DNA of 8,431 nucleotides from CAZZBK01 sp964652155 (GCA_964652155.1 CAZZBK010000195.1:1-8431), one strand, 5' to 3'. Counted from the first letter of the stretch, positions 1 to 5,764 are shown. Notes: generated by a model from the sequence alone, not told the origin. Numbers and translations are program-made.

Positions 1-1
1 A

Positions 2-262
2 GGCAACAGCGGACGCGATCACCACATGAAAGGCTTCTCGATGTGGATGGCCGGCGGCGGCATCAAAGGAGGCGTCAGCCACGGCGCGACCGACGAGTTC
101 GGCTATCATGCCGTCGACAACATCGTTCATGTTCATGACCTGCACGCGACGATCTTGCATCTACTGGGGGTCGACCACAAGCGGCTCACCTATCGCCACC
201 AGGGACGCGATTATCGATTGACCGACATCGCCGGAGAGGTGATTCGCCCGATTCTGGTGTAA
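2..262 (+). CDS. DUF1501 family protein, C-terminal fragment
   Basis: This is the last 86 codons of a gene that starts left of the window; the frame is open from base 2 to the TAA at 260-262. The fragment begins with a GRDHH motif (bases 11-25), followed by a glycine-rich strand (MWMAGGGIKGG), then GATDEFGY, then a VHVHDLHATILHLLG helix and a QGRDYRLTDIAGEV tail. This order is typical of the end of DUF1501 proteins, which planctomycetes carry in large numbers and which belong to the alkaline phosphatase/sulfatase-like fold; no biochemical role is established for the family as far as I know. The ending (fitting the subtype with the YRxQGRDxRLTD tail) differs from that of the second DUF1501 gene at 1889-3307, so the two are different paralogues rather than a recent duplication. 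Six bases separate it from the next gene, which suggests co-transcription. The family call is firm; the substrate is unknown. Confidence 0.88.
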   Translation, partial: GNSGRDHHMKGFSMWMAGGGIKGGVSHGATDEFGYHAVDNIVHVHDLHATILHLLGVDHKRLTYRHQGRDYRLTDIAGEVIRPILV

Positions 263-268
263 CTCAAT

Positions 269-757
269 ATGGAAACACTCCCGACCGGCCTGGGACTCGA
301 ACCGTGGCAGGAAGTCGCGTTGCGATTGGGGACGGCCGTGCTCTGGGGCGGCATCCTGGGCATCAACCGCGATCTGCACCATAAGCCCGCCGGCGTGCGG
401 GTCCTGTCGCTCGTGGCGCTCGGCTCGGCCACGGTGACGCTCGCGGCCATGACCAGCCTGGCTGTCGTCGGTGAGCCGATTCCGGAAGCCGCCACGCGCG
501 TCATGCAAGGCATTCTCTCGGGCATTGGCTTTCTCGGCGCGGGGGTCATCATGCGCGGCAGTGGCCCGCTCGAAGTGCATGGCCTCACGACCGCGTCGAG
601 CGTTTGGGTTGCGGCCTGCCTGGGAATTGCCAGCGGCACCGGCCAGTGGCTCATCGGTACGATTGCCTTTGCCTTGGCCATGATTATTCTGACCGTTGGT
701 GAGCGGCTGGAGCATGCGATCGCTGATTACGTTCGCGATCACCAAAAGAAATCATGA
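269..757 (+). CDS. MgtC/SapB family inner-membrane protein
   Basis: A 162-residue integral membrane protein with about five hydrophobic segments (roughly residues 16-32, 44-66, 79-97, 107-122 and 126-143). It carries the family signatures: KPAGVRVLSLVALG (39-52), SGIGFLGAGVI (84-94) and GLTTASSVWVAACLG (105-119). Known members include Salmonella MgtC, which supports growth in low magnesium and inside macrophages, partly by inhibiting the F1Fo ATP synthase; most environmental members are uncharacterised. This protein has only the membrane domain and lacks the C-terminal ACT-like domain of the roughly 230-residue Salmonella protein. The position after the first helix that usually reads G-(I/L)-E-R is G-I-N-R here (residues 31-34), so the acidic residue is replaced by Asn. 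The ATG at 269 has no clear Shine-Dalgarno sequence but follows the previous stop by only 6 bases. Magnesium transport itself should not be assumed. Confidence 0.9.
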   Translation: METLPTGLGLEPWQEVALRLGTAVLWGGILGINRDLHHKPAGVRVLSLVALGSATVTLAAMTSLAVVGEPIPEAATRVMQGILSGIGFLGAGVIMRGSGPLEVHGLTTASSVWVAACLGIASGTGQWLIGTIAFALAMIILTVGERLEHAIADYVRDHQKKS

Positions 758-770
758 ATCAGGTCTCAAG

Positions 771-1712
771 ATGAGTCGTCTGTTGGTGCTGGCGATTGTC
801 GGTTGGGGGTATTGCGCAGCTTTTGCTCAAGAAGCGAATGTGACGCCGAGCGGCAATGCGTCGATCCGCGCTCGTTACGGCGATTCAGACATAGTCATTA
901 CGACGACCGAGCGCCTGGCCGGGGCGATCCATTCGTTGCACTGGAACGGCCAGGAATTTATCGACAGCCACGATCATGGCCGACAACTCCAGTCGGCCGC
1001 CAGCTTCGACTGCTCGGCCGCACAACCGTTCTGGGCTGAGCGCTACAACCCCACCGAGGCTGGCTCGCGCGCCGATGCCACGGGGCCAGCATCGTCCAGC
1101 AAACTGTTGAGCCTCAGCGCCGTAGGAGCGGAATTACGCTCGACGAATCAAATGGCTTTCTGGCTCGCCCCCGGCGAGAAATCGTCCGGTTGGCCTGCCC
1201 TCAATGAGAGCCGCTTATCCGCGCATCGAGTCTCGAAACGGGTACGCATCGGCTACCAGGATTTGCCAAACGTGATCGACTACGAGGTCACGTTCACGGT
1301 CCCTCCGGATGAACGGCACACCTACGCACAGTTCGAGGCGCTTACAGGTTATATGCCTGAGGTGTTCAGCCAGTTCTGGAAGTTTCTGCCCAATGAGGGC
1401 GAGTTACAGACGCTCGACGATGGCCCCGGCGAGCAACGCTATCCTGTCGTGTTGGCCTCACCGTCAGGGTCGCATGCGATGGGCATCTATTCGCCTGACC
1501 AGCCGTCTGCTGGCTTCGAGCAAGCTGGCTACGGTCGCTTTCGCTTCGCCGCCGAGCGGGTCGTGAAGTGGAATTGTGTGTTCCGTAAGAGAAGCCCCGA
1601 GGGGATTGCCCCGGGGGACTACCGTTTCCAGCAGTTTGTGTCCATCGGCACGCTCGACGACGTCCGACGATCGCTCATCGCCCTGATCAAGAGACCGCCC
1701 CCAAGACCGTAA
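771..1712 (+). CDS. Secreted protein of unknown function
   Basis: I do not recognise this 313-residue protein. The start at 771 is chosen because it gives a classic signal peptide: a short basic start (MSR), a hydrophobic core (LLVLAIVGWGYCAA), and a probable signal peptidase I site after AFA (residue 19). An upstream in-frame ATG at 696 would add 25 polar residues in front and overlap the MgtC gene, so it is unlikely. The mature part alternates short hydrophobic and polar stretches, looks rich in beta strands and has no further membrane segment. A distinctive early motif is HWNGQEFIDSHDHGRQLQSA (57-76); later come FWLAPGEKSSGWP (130-142) and QFWKFLPNEGEL (201-212). The first resembles the opening strands of galactose mutarotase-like or glycan-acting beta-sandwich proteins, but that is only a suggestion. 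It follows the MgtC gene by 13 bases and probably closes that operon. Only one non-signal cysteine pair is available (Cys81, Cys269), which could form a disulfide. Confidence 0.82.
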   Translation: MSRLLVLAIVGWGYCAAFAQEANVTPSGNASIRARYGDSDIVITTTERLAGAIHSLHWNGQEFIDSHDHGRQLQSAASFDCSAAQPFWAERYNPTEAGSRADATGPASSSKLLSLSAVGAELRSTNQMAFWLAPGEKSSGWPALNESRLSAHRVSKRVRIGYQDLPNVIDYEVTFTVPPDERHTYAQFEALTGYMPEVFSQFWKFLPNEGELQTLDDGPGEQRYPVVLASPSGSHAMGIYSPDQPSAGFEQAGYGRFRFAAERVVKWNCVFRKRSPEGIAPGDYRFQQFVSIGTLDDVRRSLIALIKRPPPRP

Positions 1713-1744
1713 GTGCCACAGGACCGTTGCGACTTCGGTTTTGA

Positions 1745-1773
1745 TTGACTCTTGAGCCCGTTGCGGGCAAAAT
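1745..1773 (+). promoter_or_regulatory. Candidate sigma70-like promoter for the DUF1501 gene
   Basis: TTGACT (1745-1750, five of six consensus bases) is separated by 17 bases from CAAAAT (1768-1773, four of six). Transcription would begin near 1780, leaving a leader of about 110 bases before the ATG at 1889. It lies in the gap after a probable operon end, where a new promoter is expected. The match could be chance. Confidence 0.38.
1756..1768 (+). other. Short perfect hairpin inside the promoter spacer
   Basis: GCCCG-TTG-CGGGC forms a five-base-pair stem with a three-base loop, 43 bases after the stop of the secreted-protein gene. It is followed by AAAATAG, not a T-run, so it is a poor intrinsic terminator for the upstream genes. 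It fills most of the spacer of the candidate promoter and touches the first base of the -10 box, so a small operator is also possible. Confidence 0.35.
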
Positions 1774-1848
1774 AGTCGAGTCGCATCAAGGCATGCTAGC
1801 GCATTGATCTTGATGCCGCTTGCCACTCGATACTAGAGATAGAGTCTG

Positions 1849-1869
1849 CCCCCGCCCCCCTGCCCTCCC
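1849..1869 (-). other. Canonical G-quadruplex motif on the minus strand
   Basis: The + strand reads C5-G-C6-TG-C3-T-C3. The minus strand therefore has four G-tracts of 3, 3, 6 and 5 with loops of 1, 2 and 1 bases, which satisfies the standard (G3+N1-7)x4 rule with very short loops, a class known to fold stably in vitro. It lies 20 bases upstream of the DUF1501 start codon at 1889, on the template strand, and between the candidate promoter and the gene. The mRNA would carry a C-rich leader. The motif is seen directly; any regulatory effect is inference. Confidence 0.6.
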
Positions 1870-1888
1870 TGGCCGTGGTACTGCTGTC

Positions 1889-3307
1889 ATGCTGACGATC
1901 TTCAGCTCCTCCGCGGAGCGCGACTGCCAGGGAACTTCACGGCGCGATTTTCTCCGCGTGGGCACGCTGGCGCTCGGCGGCTTGACGCTGCCGGGGTTGC
2001 TGGCCCAACGGGCACTGGCCGCGACGCAAGGCGCACATATTCGCCCCAAGAGCGTCGTGCTCGTGTTTCTCGGCGGCGGCGCGAGTCATATCGAAACGTT
2101 CAATCCGAACATGGACGCGCCCGCTCCGTACTCGAGTGTCACCGGCGACGTGCAAACCGCGCTGCCGGGCGTGAACTTTGGCGGCACGTTTCCGCAGTTG
2201 GCCCAGCGCGCCAAGCAGATGACCATCGTGCGCTCGTTTCAGCACTCGGTCGGCGATCATGGCGGCGCGATTGTGCATGTGATGAGCGGCGGCACCAACC
2301 CAACGGGCAAAACGAGCGACCGTGGTCACAGCATGGGGGCGATGTACGCGCAACTGCGCGGCAACAACCATCCACAAACCGGCTTGCCGACCCATGTGCT
2401 GCTCACCGCTCCGGAGACCGATAGCCAGTTTCGCACCGAGAAGAGCCGCGTGATCGCCGGATCGAAGCCCGGTCAGTTGGGCCCCGGCTACGCGCCGTTC
2501 GATCCCGACGGCGGCAGCACGGCGCTCGACAACATGAAGTTGAGAATTTCGGCCGAGCGGCTCGACGATCGCCGTCGGCTGTTGCACAAGCTCGACACGT
2601 TGCAGCGGCAAGTCGACGCCCAAGGGGTGATGTCGGCGCTCGACGGTTTCGAGCAGCAGGCGATCGAGTTGGTGATGCGCGGCGCGAACAAGGCTTTTGA
2701 CACGCGCGACGAAGACCCACGACTGGTCGAGCGCTACGACACGAGCATGTTCACGATCGGCAACAAAGCGCGGCGACCCGACGCGGTCCGCCGCTCGACG
2801 CTGGGGCAGCAAATGTTGCTCGCCCGTCGCTTATGCGAGGCCGGCTGTGGCTATATCACCGTGCAAACGGCCGGTTGGGACAATCACGCCGACGGCAATA
2901 ATCCGAACATGCGCGACGGCATGGAGATGCTCGGCCGGCCGCTCGACAAGGCGCTCAGTGCCTTTCTGGACGACCTGCAATCGCGGGGCATGAGCGACGA
3001 CGTGCTGGTGGTCATCACGGGCGATTTTGGCCGCACGCCCCGCATCAACAAGAATGGCGGTCGCGACCACTGGGCCAATCTGTGCACGCTGGCCTTGGCT
3101 GGGGGCGGTCTCAAGACGGGGCAGGTCATTGGGCAGTCGGGGCGAAAAAATGATGTCCCGGCCTCCGAGCCGGTCTCGACAGGCCAGCTCATGTCGACGA
3201 TCATGCACACGCTATTCGATGTGCCGACCCTGCGGCTCGTGCGCGGCGCGAGCACCGAGTTGGTGCGGCTCATCGAGTCGAACCCGCCGATCCCCGGCGT
3301 GATCTAG
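1889..3307 (+). CDS. DUF1501 family protein, Tat-exported
   Basis: A complete 472-residue protein, normal length for DUF1501. The N-terminus carries a twin-arginine leader: SRRDFLR (17-23), a hydrophobic core (24-39) and a probable cleavage site after RALA (41-44), so it should be exported folded across the cytoplasmic membrane. Family motifs follow in order: VVLVFLGGGASHIETFNP (56-73), SVGDHGGAIVHVMSG (120-134), GWDNHADG (329-336), VVITGDFGRTP (374-384) and GRDHW (391-395). The Asp and His residues in the last three motifs sit where metal-binding residues of the alkaline phosphatase/sulfatase superfamily would be expected, but enzymatic activity is not established. Many DUF1501 genes in planctomycetes sit beside a DUF1549/DUF1553 haem-binding partner; none is next to this one. 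The ATG at 1889 is preferred because it starts the usual MLTI-type leader; an in-frame TTG at 1820 would add 23 non-conserved residues ahead of the Tat signal. It has no strong Shine-Dalgarno sequence. Confidence 0.92.
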   Translation: MLTIFSSSAERDCQGTSRRDFLRVGTLALGGLTLPGLLAQRALAATQGAHIRPKSVVLVFLGGGASHIETFNPNMDAPAPYSSVTGDVQTALPGVNFGGTFPQLAQRAKQMTIVRSFQHSVGDHGGAIVHVMSGGTNPTGKTSDRGHSMGAMYAQLRGNNHPQTGLPTHVLLTAPETDSQFRTEKSRVIAGSKPGQLGPGYAPFDPDGGSTALDNMKLRISAERLDDRRRLLHKLDTLQRQVDAQGVMSALDGFEQQAIELVMRGANKAFDTRDEDPRLVERYDTSMFTIGNKARRPDAVRRSTLGQQMLLARRLCEAGCGYITVQTAGWDNHADGNNPNMRDGMEMLGRPLDKALSAFLDDLQSRGMSDDVLVVITGDFGRTPRINKNGGRDHWANLCTLALAGGGLKTGQVIGQSGRKNDVPASEPVSTGQLMSTIMHTLFDVPTLRLVRGASTELVRLIESNPPIPGVI

Positions 3308-3309
3308 AA

Positions 3310-3325
3310 CCGCGCTACCACGCGG
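3310..3325 (+). other. GC hairpin just after the DUF1501 stop
   Basis: CCGCG-CTACCA-CGCGG is a perfect five-base-pair stem with a six-base loop, starting three bases after the TAG. No T-run follows, so it is not a good intrinsic terminator; it may act as a mild 3' stabiliser or be chance in GC-rich DNA. The transporter gene begins 42 bases downstream, so read-through transcription is plausible. Confidence 0.3.
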
Positions 3326-3367
3326 GGACGTGTCTGCTCACTTCCATTCGGCCAACAGGGTCTCTTC

Positions 3368-4669
3368 ATGTCCGAACATTCTCAACGTGTGCCCACTCAG
3401 GCTTGGGTGGTCACGTTTGCCGGCACGACTGTCAATTTGTGCTTGGGCGTGATCTACGCCTGGAGCGTGTGGAAGGCCAACTTGATTGGCACCCCAGAGC
3501 ACCCGGCCGGTTCGCCCATGAGTGGCTTGAACGTCGGCTGGACCTATTTGACCGACGCCGAAGGCACCTGGGCCTATGTCATCTGCGGCTTGACGTTCGC
3601 GCTGTTTATGATCCCCGGCGGGATGATTCATGATCGTTTTGGTCCGCGCGTGGGTGCAACGCTCGGCGGGTTGTGTCTTGCCGTGGGGTGCATGATCGCC
3701 GGCCTGTCGCGAAATCTTGTCGGCTTGTATATCGGGTTCGGGTTGCTGGGGGGCACCGGCATGGGGCTCGGCTATGCCTCGACCTTCCCGGCCGCGGTAC
3801 GCTGGTTCGGCGCACACCAGCGCGGCTTGGTGTCCGGCCTGGTCGTCAGCGGGTACGGCGCAGCGGCCATTTACATCGCACCTCTGGCCAAGTGGCTCAT
3901 CGCGCACTACGGTATCTCGGGGAGCTTTATTGTCCTCGGCGCATCTTTTGCGGTGGTCGTGATCCTCGCCGGGCAACTGCTGCGCTGGCCGCCCCCCGGG
4001 TACCTCCCCCCTGCCCCGCCCAGCGGCAGTCAAGCAAACCCGCGCAAGGCGACGATCTCGACCGTCGACTGGAAGCCGCGGGAGATGCTCGGCACGTGGG
4101 AATTCTACGCGCTCTTTACGCTGTTCCTGTGCTCGACCCAGAGCGGATTATTGGTCATCGCCAACGCGACGCCCATCTTGACCAAGACGGCCTCGTCGAT
4201 CGCGTTGCTGGTTGAACATGGTTGGTTGTTGGCGTCATTCGGGGGCATTGTCAACGCCCTGGGCCGGGTCGGCACCGGGTATTACAGCGACAAGTTCGGT
4301 CGACTCAACGCCTACCGGATCAACGCCCTGCTATCGGTGATTTGCCTGCTGCTGGCCCCATCGGTGATTGCCTCGAGCAACGTGCCGATGCTGTTCTTGG
4401 TGGTGGGCGTGACGCTTTGGCAATACGGCGGCGGGTTGTCGTTGTCACCCGCTCTGACGGCCGACTTCTTCGGCCCCAAGCACCTGGGGATCAACTACGG
4501 ACTGGTGTTCCTCGCCTGGGGGATGGCGTTCTTCGTGCCGCAAATCGCGGGCTACATCAAAGACCTGACCGGCTCGTTCGACTTGGCTTTTTATCTCTCA
4601 GCCGCCCTGCTTGCCGCAGCAGTCGTGCTCAGTTGGTTTGTCAAACGTCCGCGGTCAAAGCACGAGTGA
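3368..4669 (+). CDS. OFA-type major facilitator transporter
   Basis: A 433-residue transporter with twelve predicted helices in two halves joined by a proline-rich loop (about 207-245, containing WPPPGYLPPAPP). MFS motif A is present in both halves: GGMIHDRFGPR (84-94) and YYSDKFGR (305-312). The oxalate/formate antiporter (OFA, TC 2.A.1.11) assignment rests on the N-terminal pattern VNLCLGVIYAWSVW (22-35), the glycine-rich GFGLLGGTGMGLGYAS (123-138), the PPGY stretch after helix 6, the WKPREML segment (235-241) and FFGPKHLGINYGLVF (367-381). The family moves carboxylates such as oxalate and formate in some bacteria, but most members have no known substrate. Helix 11 (about 374-396) has no Lys or Arg, whereas OxlT uses a lysine in helix 11 to bind oxalate, so oxalate specificity is not supported. 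The start ATG follows a weak AGGG (3357-3360). It lies 60 bases after the DUF1501 gene, with no obvious functional link. Confidence 0.88.
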   Translation: MSEHSQRVPTQAWVVTFAGTTVNLCLGVIYAWSVWKANLIGTPEHPAGSPMSGLNVGWTYLTDAEGTWAYVICGLTFALFMIPGGMIHDRFGPRVGATLGGLCLAVGCMIAGLSRNLVGLYIGFGLLGGTGMGLGYASTFPAAVRWFGAHQRGLVSGLVVSGYGAAAIYIAPLAKWLIAHYGISGSFIVLGASFAVVVILAGQLLRWPPPGYLPPAPPSGSQANPRKATISTVDWKPREMLGTWEFYALFTLFLCSTQSGLLVIANATPILTKTASSIALLVEHGWLLASFGGIVNALGRVGTGYYSDKFGRLNAYRINALLSVICLLLAPSVIASSNVPMLFLVVGVTLWQYGGGLSLSPALTADFFGPKHLGINYGLVFLAWGMAFFVPQIAGYIKDLTGSFDLAFYLSAALLAAAVVLSWFVKRPRSKHE

Positions 4670-4724
4670 GGTGAGCTGCACGAGGTTTGCATCCAGAGCC
4701 GGTCGATCGACAATACGCGGCATG

Positions 4725-4738
4725 TCATCGACCCGTGA
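4725..4738 (+). repeat. 14-base repeat, copy 1 (TCATCGACCCGTGA)
   Basis: The sequence TCATCGACCCGTGA occurs here and again at 5668-5681 in the same orientation. The two copies lie in the gaps before and after the membrane protein gene at 4935-5600. The flanking bases are not conserved. Confidence 0.55.
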
Positions 4739-4757
4739 ATCATCCAGGGTCATCCGC

Positions 4758-4788
4758 TTGTCAGTCGGGCTGTTGAGGTTCATATAAT
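4758..4788 (+). promoter_or_regulatory. Candidate sigma70-like promoter for the membrane protein gene
   Basis: A perfect TATAAT (4783-4788) lies 19 bases after TTGTCA (4758-4763, five of six consensus bases). The spacer is two bases longer than ideal. Transcription would start near 4795, giving a leader of about 140 bases before the preferred ATG at 4935. The perfect -10 box in an AT-rich patch makes this the best promoter candidate in the window. Confidence 0.5.
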
Positions 4789-4919
4789 TAAGTTAACAGG
4801 ACGACCAGCGGGAGTCCGTAAATACCGGCCTCGCGTTGCTCGGCCTATTAAGTTCATTATCTGAGGATCAATAACGTTCTGTTTCAATTGCGTTCTGAGA
4901 CTGTCGTCGAATGTCGGGG

Positions 4920-4924
4920 GGAGG
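4920..4924 (+). promoter_or_regulatory. Shine-Dalgarno sequence deciding the start at 4935
   Basis: GGAGG within a longer G-run ends 10 bases before the ATG at 4935. The upstream in-frame ATG at 4911 has nothing similar before it, and using it would place the GGAGG inside the coding region. This is the clearest ribosome binding site in the window. Confidence 0.55.
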
Positions 4925-4934
4925 TATCGGGCCG

Positions 4935-5600
4935 ATGAGAAGTTCACGCGACGAGGAAAAAATTCCCCGGTGGGTTAAAATCGCTTATACGGCATTTGTG
5001 GCGGTGTTGGTTCCGTACTACTGGCTGGAATATGGGCCGACCAATTTTCTGTACTTCTGCGACGTCGCGTTGTTGATGACGCTTGTGGGCATGTGGCGAG
5101 AAAGCGCGCTGCTGGTCTCGATGCCGGCCGTTGGAATCGTGTTGCCGCAAACCTTGTGGATGGTCGACTTTTTGGCGCAATGCGCGGGTGTGCCGCTCAC
5201 GGGCATGACCGCGTACATGTTCGACGAGAAGTACGCGCTCTTTACGCGCGGCTTGTCGTTCTTCCACTTCTGGCTCCCCCCGTTGTTGTTGTGGTTGGTG
5301 TGGCGTTTGGGCTACGATCGCCGCGCCTTGCGGATGTGGTCGTATCTGGCCTGGGGCTTACTCACGATCTGCTATCTGTTTCTCCCCCCTCCGCCGGCCC
5401 CGGCCCATCAGCCCAATCTGCCCGTCAATGTCAATTACGTCTACGGCATGAGCGCCGAGAATCCGCAGGACTGGTTGCCGCCGAACGTCTATTTTGGAGT
5501 GGTGCTGCTCACGCTGCCCACGCTGATCTTTTGGCCTACCCACCTGTTGCTGAGCCGATGTTTCGTTCGTCAGGATCACGCACCCGTCCGGGGCGAATGA
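4935..5600 (+). CDS. Six-helix membrane protein of unknown function
   Basis: A 221-residue protein with about six hydrophobic helices (roughly 14-31, 36-53, 57-82, 105-124, 135-152 and 184-206) and short charged ends. Distinctive stretches are IPRWVKIAYTAFVAVLVPYY (10-29), YGPTNFLYFCDVALL (33-47), PQTLWMVDFL (71-80), FHFWLPPLLLWLVWRLGYDR (110-129) and a polar loop NLPVNVNYVYG (161-171) that lies between helices 5 and 6. Proteins of this look occur in planctomycetes and some related bacteria annotated only as membrane-associated proteins; I know of no assigned function. The intramembrane Asp43 and His111 and the many Trp residues are notable, but no catalytic pattern is recognisable. The start at 4935 is preferred over the in-frame ATG at 4911 because a GGAGG precedes it. 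It stands alone between two gaps of more than 250 bases and is probably a single-gene unit. Confidence 0.8.
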   Translation: MRSSRDEEKIPRWVKIAYTAFVAVLVPYYWLEYGPTNFLYFCDVALLMTLVGMWRESALLVSMPAVGIVLPQTLWMVDFLAQCAGVPLTGMTAYMFDEKYALFTRGLSFFHFWLPPLLLWLVWRLGYDRRALRMWSYLAWGLLTICYLFLPPPPAPAHQPNLPVNVNYVYGMSAENPQDWLPPNVYFGVVLLTLPTLIFWPTHLLLSRCFVRQDHAPVRGE

Positions 5601-5667
5601 TCCTTGGGCCAAAGCCAGTTGCCGACGTGCGTCCAGGCAACATGCGGCTGCCAAGGCTGATCACCGA

Positions 5668-5681
5668 TCATCGACCCGTGA
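5668..5681 (+). repeat. 14-base repeat, copy 2 (TCATCGACCCGTGA)
   Basis: Exact match to 4725-4738 in the same orientation. This copy ends three bases before the 41-base imperfect hairpin at 5685-5725, whereas copy 1 has no such hairpin beside it. Confidence 0.55.
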
Positions 5682-5684
5682 GGA

Positions 5685-5725
5685 TCAAAATCTCCCTTTC
5701 GCGGCTGAAAGCCGGGGCATTTTGA
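5685..5725 (+). other. Imperfect hairpin, possible weak terminator or repeat element
   Basis: The outer arms TCAAAAT (5685-5691) and ATTTTGA (5719-5725) pair perfectly over seven bases. After a C-C mismatch, TCC (5693-5695) can pair with GGG (5715-5717), one pair being a wobble. An inner perfect hairpin CGGCT-GAA-AGCCG (5702-5714) closes the structure, with a six-base bulge on the left side. The ATTTTG after the GC stem could act as a weak terminator signal for the membrane protein gene, but the T-run is short and offset by four bases. Because the outer arms are symmetric, the structure can form from either strand. Confidence 0.45.
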
Positions 5726-5735
5726 AAATCAACCG

Positions 5736-5764
5736 TCGCCAAACCGCCGGTCCTAGGTCACAAT
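5736..5764 (+). promoter_or_regulatory. Weak promoter candidate for the efflux operon
   Basis: TCGCCA (5736-5741, four of six) and CACAAT (5759-5764, four of six) are 17 bases apart, about 94 bases upstream of the adaptor ATG. The -10 element with its following AG resembles the CAAAATAG at 1768-1775. Each half is weak, so this is only a pointer. Confidence 0.25.

Larger units (their letters stand above)
4670..4934. other. Intergenic region, relatively AT-rich
   Basis: There is no supportable gene here. The stretch from about 4779 to 4900 is clearly richer in A and T than the genes around it, as expected for a promoter region. It contains a candidate promoter (4758-4788), one copy of a 14-base repeat (4725-4738), the 10-base palindrome GTCGATCGAC (4702-4711), and ATTAAGTT twice exactly 60 bases apart (4787-4794 and 4847-4854). 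No terminator with a T-run is visible after the transporter gene. Confidence 0.6.

Noticed and set aside
161..745. Minus-strand open frame of 194 codons opposite the MgtC-like gene
   Set aside because: No recognisable domain; the + strand frame carries clear MgtC/SapB signatures.
1937..2812. Minus-strand open frame of 291 codons opposite the DUF1501 gene
   Set aside because: It is antisense to a clearly conserved protein; its translation is rich in Arg, Ala and His with no recognisable motif, as expected for the shadow of a GC-rich gene.
3338..4033. Minus-strand open frame of 231 codons opposite the transporter
   Set aside because: The translation is low-complexity and polar with no domain, while the + strand encodes a convincing twelve-helix transporter.
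4787..4854. ATTAAGTT repeated exactly 60 bases apart
   Set aside because: Eight AT-rich bases repeated once inside an AT-rich patch are easily chance; no further copy at the same spacing was seen, so I do not claim an array or operator pair.
5093..5725. Plus-strand open frame of 210 codons overlapping the six-helix membrane protein and running into the gap
   Set aside because: Its translation is Arg- and Val-rich with no motif, and the other frame shows well-formed membrane helices with a better start site. The 125-base extension beyond the real gene contains the hairpin and repeat.
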